Shown: in pieces, positions 51,275 through 59,048 of the stretch | Numbering within the stretch: position 1 is the stretch's first letter | How the letters are laid out: each line of letters starts with the position of its first letter | From: a virus | Direction: 5' to 3' (one strand) | Length of the DNA stretch: 64,000 nucleotides | Virus record (IMG/VR): IMGVR_UViG_3300008266_000033 | Span: 1 to 64,000 of that record | Translations under genes and position numbers: made by a program | The notes under the pieces: model-generated | Told to the model about the DNA's origin: nothing | The model's database searches: none | The model's input: the letters and a program-made list of their open reading frames with translations, nothing else

Positions 51275-52249
51275 TTATTTCCAATTACCATTCTGTAAAA
51301 ATTGAGAAATTTTATCTTTTGTATTTGCTGGTTCATAACCTGTTGTATATCCTATTCGTCTTCTAGATTCACCCTTTTCATTTATGAAAAATATTTGTGG
51401 TAGAGCCATAACTTCAGAAATTTCAACAAGTTCTTGAGATTTTGTTTTAGGTTGTATAATTTCTTTATTATTAATAAATTTTTTAACAGGTGGATCAACA
51501 AGAATAAACTTAAATGAAACTAAATTTGTATCATAAGTTGTTTTAAATTTATCAAAATGTTTTTTCATTTCAATAGCTAACCCACAACTATTATCATAAA
51601 ATAAACATATTGTTTTTTTATTTCTAAAACTCAATAATTCTTTTTGTCTTTTACTTAATGGTAAAAACTTTGATTCATGAATTTTAATTCTAGCTTCTCT
51701 TTCATTATGTTCTTTTTTTACTTTTTCAAAAATTTTTCGTTCTTCTTCACTAAGAGTTTGTGAATAAACTGTTTGGGAAAAAGAAAATATAAAACTTACT
51801 AAAAAAAATAATGTTAAAGTTTTATTGAAAATAGAATTATTAAAACTAGTCATAAAATTACGTTTAAATTTTATCCAATTGTATTTAGTTGAACGTTTAA
51901 ATCTTTCTATATCAATATCAAATCTCATACGTCTTCCTATAGGATAAGAAACTTTAAGTAGTTCACGTTTTAATTTAGGGTATTTTTTGAATAAAGTAAT
52001 AAATTTTAGTTGACTTGGGTAACTACAAAAATCAAATTTACCATCTTCAAAATGAGCTAATTCTTGAGTTGAAGGAGTAAATTTATCTAAAAACTTAATA
52101 TCTACACCTCCTTCCAATAAATTACGTTTTAAAACTACCCAATTATCTGAACCTACGTTAACTGCACTTTCATAGAAATTATCCATTGCGGTATTAAGTT
52201 TAATCGAAACTTTTACCTTACTTTCATAAAGAAAATTTAGTGTTTTCAT
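51275..52249 (-). CDS. Fusion of an unknown domain and a membrane-anchored thioredoxin fold
   Basis: The 324-residue protein has three parts. Residues 1-130 form a basic domain of unknown family beginning MKTLNFLYESKVKV, which resembles a capsid-targeting peptide (MKT..F(x)E). Residues 133-165 look like a complete signal peptide (TLTLFFLVSFIFSFSQTVYS). Residues 165-324 are a thioredoxin fold with CLFYDNSCGLAIEM near 215 (one Cys only) and LPQIFFINEKGE. A signal peptide in the middle suggests two fused genes or an internal start at Met133. Confidence 0.65.
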   Translation of the reverse strand: MKTLNFLYESKVKVSIKLNTAMDNFYESAVNVGSDNWVVLKRNLLEGGVDIKFLDKFTPSTQELAHFEDGKFDFCSYPSQLKFITLFKKYPKLKRELLKVSYPIGRRMRFDIDIERFKRSTKYNWIKFKRNFMTSFNNSIFNKTLTLFFLVSFIFSFSQTVYSQTLSEEERKIFEKVKKEHNEREARIKIHESKFLPLSKRQKELLSFRNKKTICLFYDNSCGLAIEMKKHFDKFKTTYDTNLVSFKFILVDPPVKKFINNKEIIQPKTKSQELVEISEVMALPQIFFINEKGESRRRIGYTTGYEPANTKDKISQFLQNGNWK

Positions 52250-52254
52250 AGTTT

Positions 52255-52419
52255 TTATTTTTTAGGGATTTTGTATGCAAGTATTGTTGCGATTGTAAGT
52301 TTTAAAACAATGCATGTAAAAATTACTAACACACATATAGGAAAAAATTCACCTAATAATGTATCGAAATGTGAATGTTCACTTATATAATCAATATTAC
52401 TTAAATTTGAAGATTTCAT
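52255..52419 (-). CDS. Small membrane protein, 54 residues
   Basis: The frame MKSSNLSNIDYISEHSHFDT is followed by one membrane span (FPICVLVIFTCIVLKLTIAT). It is the first gene after the promoter at 52449 and ends six bases before the next start. Unknown function. Confidence 0.55.
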   Translation of the reverse strand: MKSSNLSNIDYISEHSHFDTLLGEFFPICVLVIFTCIVLKLTIATILAYKIPKK

Positions 52420-52448
52420 ATAAGTATTTTTTATTAATTATCTTGACA

Positions 52449-52479
52449 TAAAGATACGAAAGGCCTCTTGCGAGGCCAA
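52449..52479 (-). promoter_or_regulatory. Promoter overlapping a hairpin
   Basis: TTTGG with TTG at 52479-52477, 20 bp and TATCTTTA at 52456-52449. The spacer is the hairpin listed next, an unusual overlap of terminator and promoter. Confidence 0.7.
52462..52477 (-). terminator. Hairpin after the endolysin gene
   Basis: A 6-bp GC-rich stem GGCCTC/GAGGCC with a four-base loop and TTT after it on the minus strand, 27 bases after the endolysin stop. A weak terminator or a supercoil-sensitive promoter spacer. Confidence 0.6.
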
Positions 52480-52504
52480 ACTATAATACACGATATGTAA
52501 TTTT

Positions 52505-53041
52505 TTATAAATTTACATATGTAGTTCCTGGGATAAAGTTTTTTGCTTGATGTTTTGGTAATAAAGTTCTCCAAGTATGACCAAATGTTTTTTCAAAATG
52601 AGGTCTATCTTTAAAAGATTTCCAATCTCCCCCCCAAACCCAGTTATGTTTTTTAAAAATATTTACTACTTCCATCCAATCTGCTTTTCCATCTTTATCA
52701 AAATCAACATTAGTTTCCCAAGACACTGATTCAAAAGTTCCATCACTATTAGTATCTTTAAGTAATACTATATCAAGTGCTAAACCATAATTGTGTATAG
52801 ATTGACCTCCTTTAGCTTTAGTTACTATACCTAACTTATTTCCTTTAGAATCATATAGTTTAGTTCTTCCTCTTGAATATATTTCATTTTGTTCTTCAAA
52901 AGTTCTTAATGTATAAGCAAATCGACATATTGCTTTGCCTGATAAAGCAGGAACTATTTCATTTTCATAAATGTTTTTTACTTCTTGTCTTACTGCTGGG
53001 TGTAAGGTTTCGATTCTTTGTAATGTAATTTGGTCTTTCAT
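52505..53041 (-). CDS. Endolysin, M15-type D,D/L,D-peptidase
   Basis: The 178-residue protein has RFAYTLRTFEEQNEIYSRGR near 41, QSIHNYGLALDIVLL near 80 (S-x-H-x-x-G-x-A-x-D zinc site) and WGGDWKSFKDRPHFEK near 136 with the last His. This is the VanY/Ply500-type peptidase M15 used by phages to cut peptidoglycan stems. It has no signal peptide, so a holin is needed. Its start overlaps the end of the T9SS-like gene by four bases. Confidence 0.9.
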   Translation of the reverse strand: MKDQITLQRIETLHPAVRQEVKNIYENEIVPALSGKAICRFAYTLRTFEEQNEIYSRGRTKLYDSKGNKLGIVTKAKGGQSIHNYGLALDIVLLKDTNSDGTFESVSWETNVDFDKDGKADWMEVVNIFKKHNWVWGGDWKSFKDRPHFEKTFGHTWRTLLPKHQAKNFIPGTTYVNL

Positions 53042-53613
53042 AAGTTAACTAGTGTTACTCGTCCTATGACTTGTTTAAATATATTTTTATGGTCTTTATA
53101 ATTGAATTTATACACATAAACCCCTTCCATAATCATTTCATTATTTTTGGTTCTTCCGTTCCATAAATATGTAGAGTCAAAACTTTCAAATATTAATTCA
53201 CCCCACCTATTAAAAATCATTAAATGATAATCTGTTATGTTTAGTGTTTTTATATGAAAATAATCATTTAAATTATCTTCATTTGGAGTAAAAGCATTAG
53301 GAATCCAAACATAACTATCTAAACATAAGATTACTTTTATTACGACTGAAGTATTATCTGTTTTGCAATTATCATTAGAGTAATAAACTGATAGATTATA
53401 TAATCCTTCTTTATTTAATAATAATATTATTTGAGATTCATCTTGATATAATATTGCAGATGAAGGATCTACATTCCATACTGTAGTAAAATATTCAAAA
53501 TTTTCAACATAAAACTTTTTTATAGTATCTCCTTTACATAATTCTATCACATAGTTTTGTGAAAACAAAACATTAGATAGAAAAATTAGAAATACTAATA
53601 AAAATTGTTTCAT
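53038..53613 (-). CDS. Secreted protein with a complete T9SS type-B sorting domain
   Basis: The 191-residue precursor has a signal peptide (MKQFLLVFLIFLSNVLFS), a small Ig-like part, then a full CHU_C/gliding-motility C-terminal domain from about 105. That domain contains WIPNAFTPNEDNLNDYF, MIFNRWGELIFES and GRVTLVNL at the end. Such domains direct secretion and surface attachment through the type IX system found in Bacteroidota. It overlaps the endolysin gene by four bases and the upstream secreted-protein gene by one, so it belongs to the phage operon. Surface display on the infected host is inferred. Confidence 0.88.
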   Translation of the reverse strand: MKQFLLVFLIFLSNVLFSQNYVIELCKGDTIKKFYVENFEYFTTVWNVDPSSAILYQDESQIILLLNKEGLYNLSVYYSNDNCKTDNTSVVIKVILCLDSYVWIPNAFTPNEDNLNDYFHIKTLNITDYHLMIFNRWGELIFESFDSTYLWNGRTKNNEMIMEGVYVYKFNYKDHKNIFKQVIGRVTLVNL

Positions 53614-54182
53614 TAGTTATCACTGTTGAGTGTAGGAGGAGGTGGTAAGGGAGTAATAGTAATAGTTCCGTTTCCTGATCCTTGACACCCATTAACATCT
53701 ATAAAAGTAGCAGTTATAGGATAAACCCCAGGAGCTAATCCTGCAGGATTAAATGTATTACCTACCACACCAACTCCAGCCCAGGTAACTCCTGTTGGAT
53801 TAGAAATTAAAACAAATGGGTCTGAGTTTTGGCATACTACTTGATCTGTAACCACTATATTAAGTAGAGGAACTATAGTAATAGTACTAATACTAGATGA
53901 AGTACATCCGTCTGCATTAGTTACTGTTGTTTCTATATTATATACTCCAGGAGTATTCCAAGTTACTTGAATTTGATCCCCTCCTGAAATAGAGGTAAAA
54001 GGTTGAGCAGGTGTTATGGTAAATGAATATGTAAAAGTAGGATCAATTACTGATGGCCCGTAAATTACAGTAGAACCTACACATTTTTGCTGTCCATCAG
54101 CTACAAATGGAGTAGGAACTTGGGAAAAACCACTTACAGTAAATAGTATTAATGTAGATAATAACAGGAGAAGTTTTTTCAT
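53613..54182 (-). CDS. Secreted protein with PKD/Ig-like domains
   Basis: The 189-residue precursor has a signal peptide (MKKLLLLLSTLILFTVSG) and two Ig/PKD-like domains of the kind found in Bacteroidota surface proteins (QIQVTWNTPGVYNIETTVTN; GLAPGVYPITATFIDVNG). It ends PPPPTLNSDN without a sorting domain. The stop overlaps the start of the T9SS-domain gene, and together they look like one larger protein cut in two. A late-type element lies upstream. Confidence 0.8.
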   Translation of the reverse strand: MKKLLLLLSTLILFTVSGFSQVPTPFVADGQQKCVGSTVIYGPSVIDPTFTYSFTITPAQPFTSISGGDQIQVTWNTPGVYNIETTVTNADGCTSSSISTITIVPLLNIVVTDQVVCQNSDPFVLISNPTGVTWAGVGVVGNTFNPAGLAPGVYPITATFIDVNGCQGSGNGTITITPLPPPPTLNSDN

Positions 54183-54206
54183 AAATTTAATTTTGGTTAA
54201 TATTAT

Positions 54207-54220
54207 ATTGATAAATATAT
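54207..54220 (-). promoter_or_regulatory. Candidate late promoter
   Basis: ATATATTTATCAAT on the minus strand, 25 bases before the start codon at 54182. It matches the TATTTATNATAA core with one change. Confidence 0.4.
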
Positions 54221-54227
54221 GTTGATT

Positions 54228-55592
54228 TTAATTCTGATCAGAATAAAGTATAACTGAAGGAAATGGTGTAACTATAATAGGTAATGGGACTGTTCTTGTA
54301 CAACCATTAAATGAAACTAAACTCAATTGGTATGTAGTATTACTTGATGGGGAAACAGTAATACTTTGTGTAGTTTGATTTCCTGGCATCCATAAATAAG
54401 ATTGATAACCATTAGGTGCAGTTAATGTTACAGTTTCTCCTACACATATAGTATCAGGATATGCATCTAAAAATGATTGTGAACATACAGCATCTATATA
54501 AGCATAACCATAGTGTGCACTTTGAGTACAATCTCCTGTAGTAAATTCAGCAGTAACTGCTTGTCCTATATAGTTATCTAAATCTACATTTACTGTACTC
54601 CAAGGTTTATATCTAACACCTGTACATGTAGTTGAGTTAAAAAATCCAGGTAAATTACCTGCTGCAGATACTACAAATTCTGAACATGGAATAACATTAC
54701 CATTTTGATCTCTTAGTAATGCTCTAAAAAAAGGTTGTTCATTAGATGTATGACCAGGATCTTCAAAAACTACAGCATAGCGATAGGTAAAACTATTGTT
54801 GCTTGGAGATACTATAAATGTTTGTGTTAATTGTTCTGCTTGAGAATTAACATTAGCGTCACCTAATCTAACAGAAAATGGTCCTCCTAATGGATCTACT
54901 CTTGGAAAACCACCACATGGATCATTTCCACCTGACATTATAGTATGTCTTCCATTAACTATACCTATTGCTGTTGCATCATAGTTTGGTGTTGGAGCAC
55001 CAATATATGCTCTTGTAGCTAAACCTGTTGTACCAAACCAACCATTAAAATTGTTACTACTAAAACCTATGTTAGTACAACTAGGTTGAGGTATTACTGG
55101 TGTAAACTGTATTCTTAAATCAAATTGAGAGCAGTTAGCAAAATAATTACCCCAAACATAGTTGTCTACTAACACATAGTAAGTTTGACCTGCTTGTAAA
55201 TATTCTACTATTGATGCATTAGCTGTTGATGGATTATATAATGCAAAACCCATACATGCTCCAAATGTTCCTGGACACGCATTAGATAATGTTATTACTG
55301 GATATGCAGTTCCTGTAGCTACTACATCATTTAGTAAGATACTTACATAACCATTTTGTGTAGGAGTGAAACTATATAACCAATCCTGACCTCCATAATA
55401 ATTACCTGTAGCTGTAAATATACAAGGATTAGCTCCTGTATAATCATTTCCGTCTCCACAAGTAGATTGATTATTACCAAAGAATGGTAGAGTTATAGGA
55501 TTAGCAGCTGCTCCAGCGCAAGTATTTGATCCCTGCGCTGAGAGCTTTGAGTAAGCAAATAGTGTAATAAATAGTAAAAGATACTTAAACAT
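54228..55592 (-). CDS. Large secreted Bacteroidota-type surface protein
   Basis: The 454-residue precursor has a signal peptide (MFKYLLLFITLFAYSKLSAQ) and an N-terminal domain with CAGAAANPITLPFFG and GGQDWLYSFTPTQNGYVSI. A jelly-roll-like middle follows (near 175-375), then an Ig-like end with DTICVGETVTLTAPNG and FNGCTRTVPLPIIV. The last residues (PFPSVILYSDQN) parallel the end of the gene downstream. No sorting domain is present here. Its start overlaps the queE fragment by eight bases. Role in infection unknown. Confidence 0.82.
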   Translation of the reverse strand: MFKYLLLFITLFAYSKLSAQGSNTCAGAAANPITLPFFGNNQSTCGDGNDYTGANPCIFTATGNYYGGQDWLYSFTPTQNGYVSILLNDVVATGTAYPVITLSNACPGTFGACMGFALYNPSTANASIVEYLQAGQTYYVLVDNYVWGNYFANCSQFDLRIQFTPVIPQPSCTNIGFSSNNFNGWFGTTGLATRAYIGAPTPNYDATAIGIVNGRHTIMSGGNDPCGGFPRVDPLGGPFSVRLGDANVNSQAEQLTQTFIVSPSNNSFTYRYAVVFEDPGHTSNEQPFFRALLRDQNGNVIPCSEFVVSAAGNLPGFFNSTTCTGVRYKPWSTVNVDLDNYIGQAVTAEFTTGDCTQSAHYGYAYIDAVCSQSFLDAYPDTICVGETVTLTAPNGYQSYLWMPGNQTTQSITVSPSSNTTYQLSLVSFNGCTRTVPLPIIVTPFPSVILYSDQN

Positions 55593-56303
55593 TTAATGTC
55601 TTATCCCAAGCTGAGATATGTAATCTTGTTAATCCTCTAAATTTATATTTTTTAGCCATCTCCAATGTAAACTGAGTACGCTCATGGAAATCTGTTTGAC
55701 TATCTAAACCAGGCATGCAAACTACATTTTTAAGTGGAATATTAAATGGCTCAATAAAGTCACGGAATATTTCCTTAACATCATCTTCAGTTGAAATAAC
55801 GAACTTAAATTGATAGTTTGAGTGTTCCATGATGCGTTTGATAGCATCAGGATTGATACGTTGTTTTTCAGCTAGACCTGAGTTGGATAGTTTAGGTGAG
55901 CAGTTGATTTGATGGCTTCTTGGTGTCCTTTAATTGTAGGTTCACCACCAGTCCAAATAATGTGGATAGTACCATTTTTAACATCCTCATAAATGCCTTG
56001 TTCTTTCCATTGATCGATTAGATATTGGAAGTCTTTTTCTTCACCTCTCCATAACCATTGAGATGTACTATCGCAGGTCCATGTGGCTTTACCTTCTAGC
56101 TCTAAATCACCTTTGAATATCTCCCCATCTTCTAATGATTTATCTTTCATTAGTTGATTGGCAAACTTACGAGACATACCGCAGGTTAAGTTACAGATTC
56201 CTAAGCGAACAAAGTATGAAGGAATACCCGTAGATATTCCCTCACCTTGTACACTATAAAAGTCTGAGCTTATTAATAGTTTATTTGGATTAATTGCGCT
56301 CAT
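55585..56303 (-). pseudogene. queE: QueE (7-carboxy-7-deazaguanine synthase), split by frameshift and deletion
   Basis: The first frame (55872-56303, 143 codons) has SDFYSVQGEGISTGIPSYFV and CNLTC near 37-41, a second Cys site TCDST near 77 and IIWTGGEPTIKGHQEAI near 115. It then runs into a stop. The second frame (to 55585, from about 55908) continues with INCSPKLSNSGLAEKQRINP and the normal QueE C-terminus LTRLHISAWDKTLNV. About 40 codons expected between GHQEAI and INCSPK, including the ETNG motif, are missing. As read the gene cannot give an active radical-SAM enzyme; a true deletion or an assembly error are both possible. Confidence 0.8.
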
Positions 56304-56995
56304 TAGAATACTAATTCAGGAGTTACTGTTTTTGGTTTAAAGTATGATTCTAAAAAACTTTTAGGGTAAAGTAAAACTTGACCTTTATATGTTTTAGTTT
56401 GAACTTCACGTACATTTATAGATACTTTAAGTTTAGTTGCTACTTCAGCAACCTTTTTACCTAGTTCACTACCTGCAGGACGTCCTAAATAATCATACAG
56501 TGATAACATTTCTTCTTTTTTTGTTGTATTTTGAGTTTCCATATAACTTGCTGAGTTTCTATCGTGTTCGTAAACTTCTACTTTTATGGCTCGTACACGG
56601 CCTTTTGTTTCTTCTTTTAAAAATCTATTAATTTGTCTATAAAGATATTCTGCAAAACGTTCACATCCTGTAGCAGGAAGTACTCGTAATTGAATAATAC
56701 CATCTTTATCCATTTGCACAAATTTATCTAGATATGGATCATCTGATGCTACAATTGTGGTATGATCAAGTAGATATGTAAAGAAATCTTTAGGTGATTT
56801 ACCTCCAATTTTATGTTTAGCACGCTTCATACCTCCAAAATCCCATACCCAGTTACGTTCATCTAGATCTCCTTCGAACCATACTCTAAAAGATACAGCA
56901 TATCCATGAAGATATTTACAATGAGTACTATCTGCTTTCCATTGACGAAAACATGTACTGAATCCATCAAATAATTTGGTTGATTGGAATTTCAT
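56303..56995 (-). CDS. queD: QueD, 6-carboxytetrahydropterin synthase, with C-terminal extension
   Basis: Residues 1-150 carry the QueD fold: FSTCFRQWKADSTHCKYLHG with the zinc His and catalytic Cys region, WVWDFGGMKRAK near 49, LLDHTTIV near 75 and VEVYEHDRNSA near 139. It makes 6-carboxytetrahydropterin from the FolE product. At 230 residues it is about 80 longer than usual. The extra C-terminus (LGKKVAEVATKLKVSINVRE; GQVLLYPKSFLESYF) is unknown and may be specific to phages. It overlaps queE by one base. Confidence 0.9.
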   Translation of the reverse strand: MKFQSTKLFDGFSTCFRQWKADSTHCKYLHGYAVSFRVWFEGDLDERNWVWDFGGMKRAKHKIGGKSPKDFFTYLLDHTTIVASDDPYLDKFVQMDKDGIIQLRVLPATGCERFAEYLYRQINRFLKEETKGRVRAIKVEVYEHDRNSASYMETQNTTKKEEMLSLYDYLGRPAGSELGKKVAEVATKLKVSINVREVQTKTYKGQVLLYPKSFLESYFKPKTVTPELVF

Positions 56996-56996
56996 A

Positions 56997-57275
56997 TTAG
57001 GAATTTCTTTGTTTTACGATATCAACAAATTCATCTAATGTTCTCCATTGAACTAGTTGATGATCAGCATCCATATCCTCAGGTTGATCTCGTACAACTT
57101 CTGCCAAAAGCATTTCGCCATTAGATGATTTACCAATTGCTACGAATCCAAAACCTTCACAAATGGTATTAACCATTGAATCAGGTTCAAGATTAGCAAA
57201 TTCTTCCAAAATGTCGAAATCCCAAGGGAGTTCAGAATCAAATGCTTCGCAGTACTGTCTTGAAAATTCTGCCAT
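56997..57275 (-). CDS. Hypothetical 92-residue phage protein
   Basis: A small acidic protein with FSRQYCEAFDSELPWDFDIL and FGFVAIGKSSNGEMLLAEVV. I do not know the family. It lies between thioredoxin and queD in one transcript. No sign of QueF motifs. Confidence 0.6.
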   Translation of the reverse strand: MAEFSRQYCEAFDSELPWDFDILEEFANLEPDSMVNTICEGFGFVAIGKSSNGEMLLAEVVRDQPEDMDADHQLVQWRTLDEFVDIVKQRNS

Positions 57276-57288
57276 AATTTTTAGTTGT

Positions 57289-57534
57289 TTAGTTTATAAA
57301 ATTGATTATTTCGTTTAACGTTTTAACTCCTGTAAATCTACGAATCTCTTGTTGATTATCCCCGACTAATACTACTGTAGGAATATTTCTTACTCCAAAT
57401 CTTTGAACCATTTCTGGTGATGAATCAACATCAATTTTGTTAATATTGATATGTTGTCCTACTTGTTCCATAATTGGACCTAGTGTTCTACATGGTCCAC
57501 ACCATCCTGCTGAAAAATATAATAATTGTTTCAT
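57289..57534 (-). CDS. Thioredoxin
   Basis: The 81-residue protein has the complete small thioredoxin: LLYFSAGWCGPCRTLGPIM with WCGPC, and VRNIPTVVLVGD with the cis-proline. It is shorter than E. coli thioredoxin (108). It probably reduces the phage ribonucleotide reductase whose NrdA ends in a CxxC-type tail. It precedes the queD-containing genes. Confidence 0.93.
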   Translation of the reverse strand: MKQLLYFSAGWCGPCRTLGPIMEQVGQHININKIDVDSSPEMVQRFGVRNIPTVVLVGDNQQEIRRFTGVKTLNEIINFIN

Positions 57535-57539
57535 TATGT

Positions 57540-57995
57540 TTAGTTTTTTATTTTTAAATAATCTTCTATGGTAATTTTAGTATTTCTTTCCAAATAATGA
57601 AATTCTCTATGACAATTTGAGCAGAGAGGAATACATTTTTCAATTTCTTTAAAAGTATCTTCTATAGATTTATATTGCCAAGCATTACCTATTGCTATAG
57701 ATTTGGTGGTAGGATCAATATGATGAAAATCTAAAAGATAATATCTAGTTTCTTTACATTTAGAACAGCATAATGTTTGTTTATATTCATTTACTGTTTC
57801 TTTATATTTTCGTTTAAATTCTTTTTGATATTCTCTCCATTGATCCTTATTCTTATTATAATTAGCTTTAGTAGTTTCTCTTACACATGCTTTACAATAA
57901 TATTCCCACCCATCTTTTTTACTTTTTCTATGATGCCAAAATTCTTCAGTTAATGGTTTATCACTATTACACTTAGTACAATGTTTTATCTCCAT
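57540..57995 (-). CDS. HNH endonuclease
   Basis: I choose the start at 57995 (MEIKHCTKCNSDKPL), ten bases after the late-type element; the longer start at 58004 is possible. CTKC and CKAC near the N-terminus form one zinc knuckle. YLLDFHHIDPTTK near 100 and CIPLCSNCHREFHY near 127 form the HNH site. It looks like a stand-alone homing endonuclease. Confidence 0.88.
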   Translation of the reverse strand: MEIKHCTKCNSDKPLTEEFWHHRKSKKDGWEYYCKACVRETTKANYNKNKDQWREYQKEFKRKYKETVNEYKQTLCCSKCKETRYYLLDFHHIDPTTKSIAIGNAWQYKSIEDTFKEIEKCIPLCSNCHREFHYLERNTKITIEDYLKIKN

Positions 57996-58004
57996 AATTG
58001 TCAT

Positions 58005-58018
58005 TTATAATAAATATG
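58005..58018 (-). promoter_or_regulatory. Candidate late promoter of the HNH gene
   Basis: CATATTTATTATAA on the minus strand, ten bases before the preferred start at 57995. A GTGAC/GTCAC inverted repeat lies just upstream. Confidence 0.45.
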
Positions 58019-58047
58019 TGACAATCCCTTAGAAATAATGGTCACTA

Positions 58048-58857
58048 CTATTTATTTTTCCATTTTTCTAAAATACTTTTAACATAAGTTTTAACAACAT
58101 CCCAACTTACTTCACCATTTTCATCTTCATATTGAATAGGGTCAGGATGACCTAGTTGAATAAATGCTTCGATACGTTCTACTGAAGATGCTGATTTATA
58201 GTCACTATTACCTGATGGGTATGGTTTATAACTTGTGTTAGTACGCCGGTATATTTCATTAAAATCTAATTCCAATTCTTGACATATTTCATACCCAGCT
58301 TCTAAGATAGAAGCTTTATCAATAAGTAAATAAGGAGTATAATAATTTACTTTCTCAGAACCCCAATTACCTAATTTAAATGCTTCTAAATCTGCATCTC
58401 TAAATTCAGGTCTACAGTCGGGGTAAACACTTTCGTCTCCTTTATGTATTCCCATTGCAACATCTACAAAGCAATTATGTTTTTCAGCAATAGATAAAGC
58501 AATAGCTTGAGTAATTGAACTAAAAATTTTATTGCGATTAGGTACTACTGTTGCTTTCATATTATCATCAGCATAGTGACCTTCAGGTACTTCATCACCT
58601 CCAGTTACTAATGTTGAATTTAATAATTGTGATAAACCATCTAGTTTAATTACTTGATATGTAATATCATTTTCAAAACCTTGAGATGTCAAATAATCTA
58701 TTAAAGATTGAGCTCGTTCTAACTCAACTTTATGTTTTTGACCATAGTCAAATGATACACACGTTACTTGATAATCATAATTTAATAGATGTAGCAATAA
58801 AGTGCTACTATCCATTCCACCTGAGAGTGATAGTACTGCTTGTTTCTTCATAGTCAT
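58048..58857 (-). CDS. queC: QueC, 7-cyano-7-deazaguanine synthase, zinc ligands lost
   Basis: The 269-residue protein has LSLSGGMDSSTLLL near 9, VSFDYGQKHKVE near 33, ATVVPNRNKIFSS near 104 and GIHKGDESVYPDCRPEF near 136. These identify QueC, which makes preQ0 from 7-carboxy-deazaguanine. The C-terminal block where the bacterial enzyme has four zinc Cys reads TSYKPYPSGNSDYKSASSVE, with none of them. The fold may be kept without zinc, or activity changed. It overlaps the upstream gene by four bases. Confidence 0.9.
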   Translation of the reverse strand: MTMKKQAVLSLSGGMDSSTLLLHLLNYDYQVTCVSFDYGQKHKVELERAQSLIDYLTSQGFENDITYQVIKLDGLSQLLNSTLVTGGDEVPEGHYADDNMKATVVPNRNKIFSSITQAIALSIAEKHNCFVDVAMGIHKGDESVYPDCRPEFRDADLEAFKLGNWGSEKVNYYTPYLLIDKASILEAGYEICQELELDFNEIYRRTNTSYKPYPSGNSDYKSASSVERIEAFIQLGHPDPIQYEDENGEVSWDVVKTYVKSILEKWKNK

Positions 58858-59048
58858 TGTTTAATCAATTTATATTCATCAAGATACGATTTTTTTGCAA
58901 AGAATCCAAGATTAATTAAATCTTCCTGTGTAATAAAATCTCTATTATCCCATATTGTTTTTAGTATCTCAGCCAATTCAGTGTCATAAGGACGATTAAA
59001 TTCTGCTCGGGCTTTATTTCCTAAATAAATTGTTTTAACAGTATGCAT
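58854..59048 (-). CDS. Hypothetical 64-residue protein
   Basis: A small helical protein (LAEILKTIWDNRDFITQEDL) between queC and the DpdA-like gene, sharing overlaps with both. Not recognised; its position suggests a role in the deazaguanine pathway. Confidence 0.55.
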   Translation of the reverse strand: MHTVKTIYLGNKARAEFNRPYDTELAEILKTIWDNRDFITQEDLINLGFFAKKSYLDEYKLIKQ

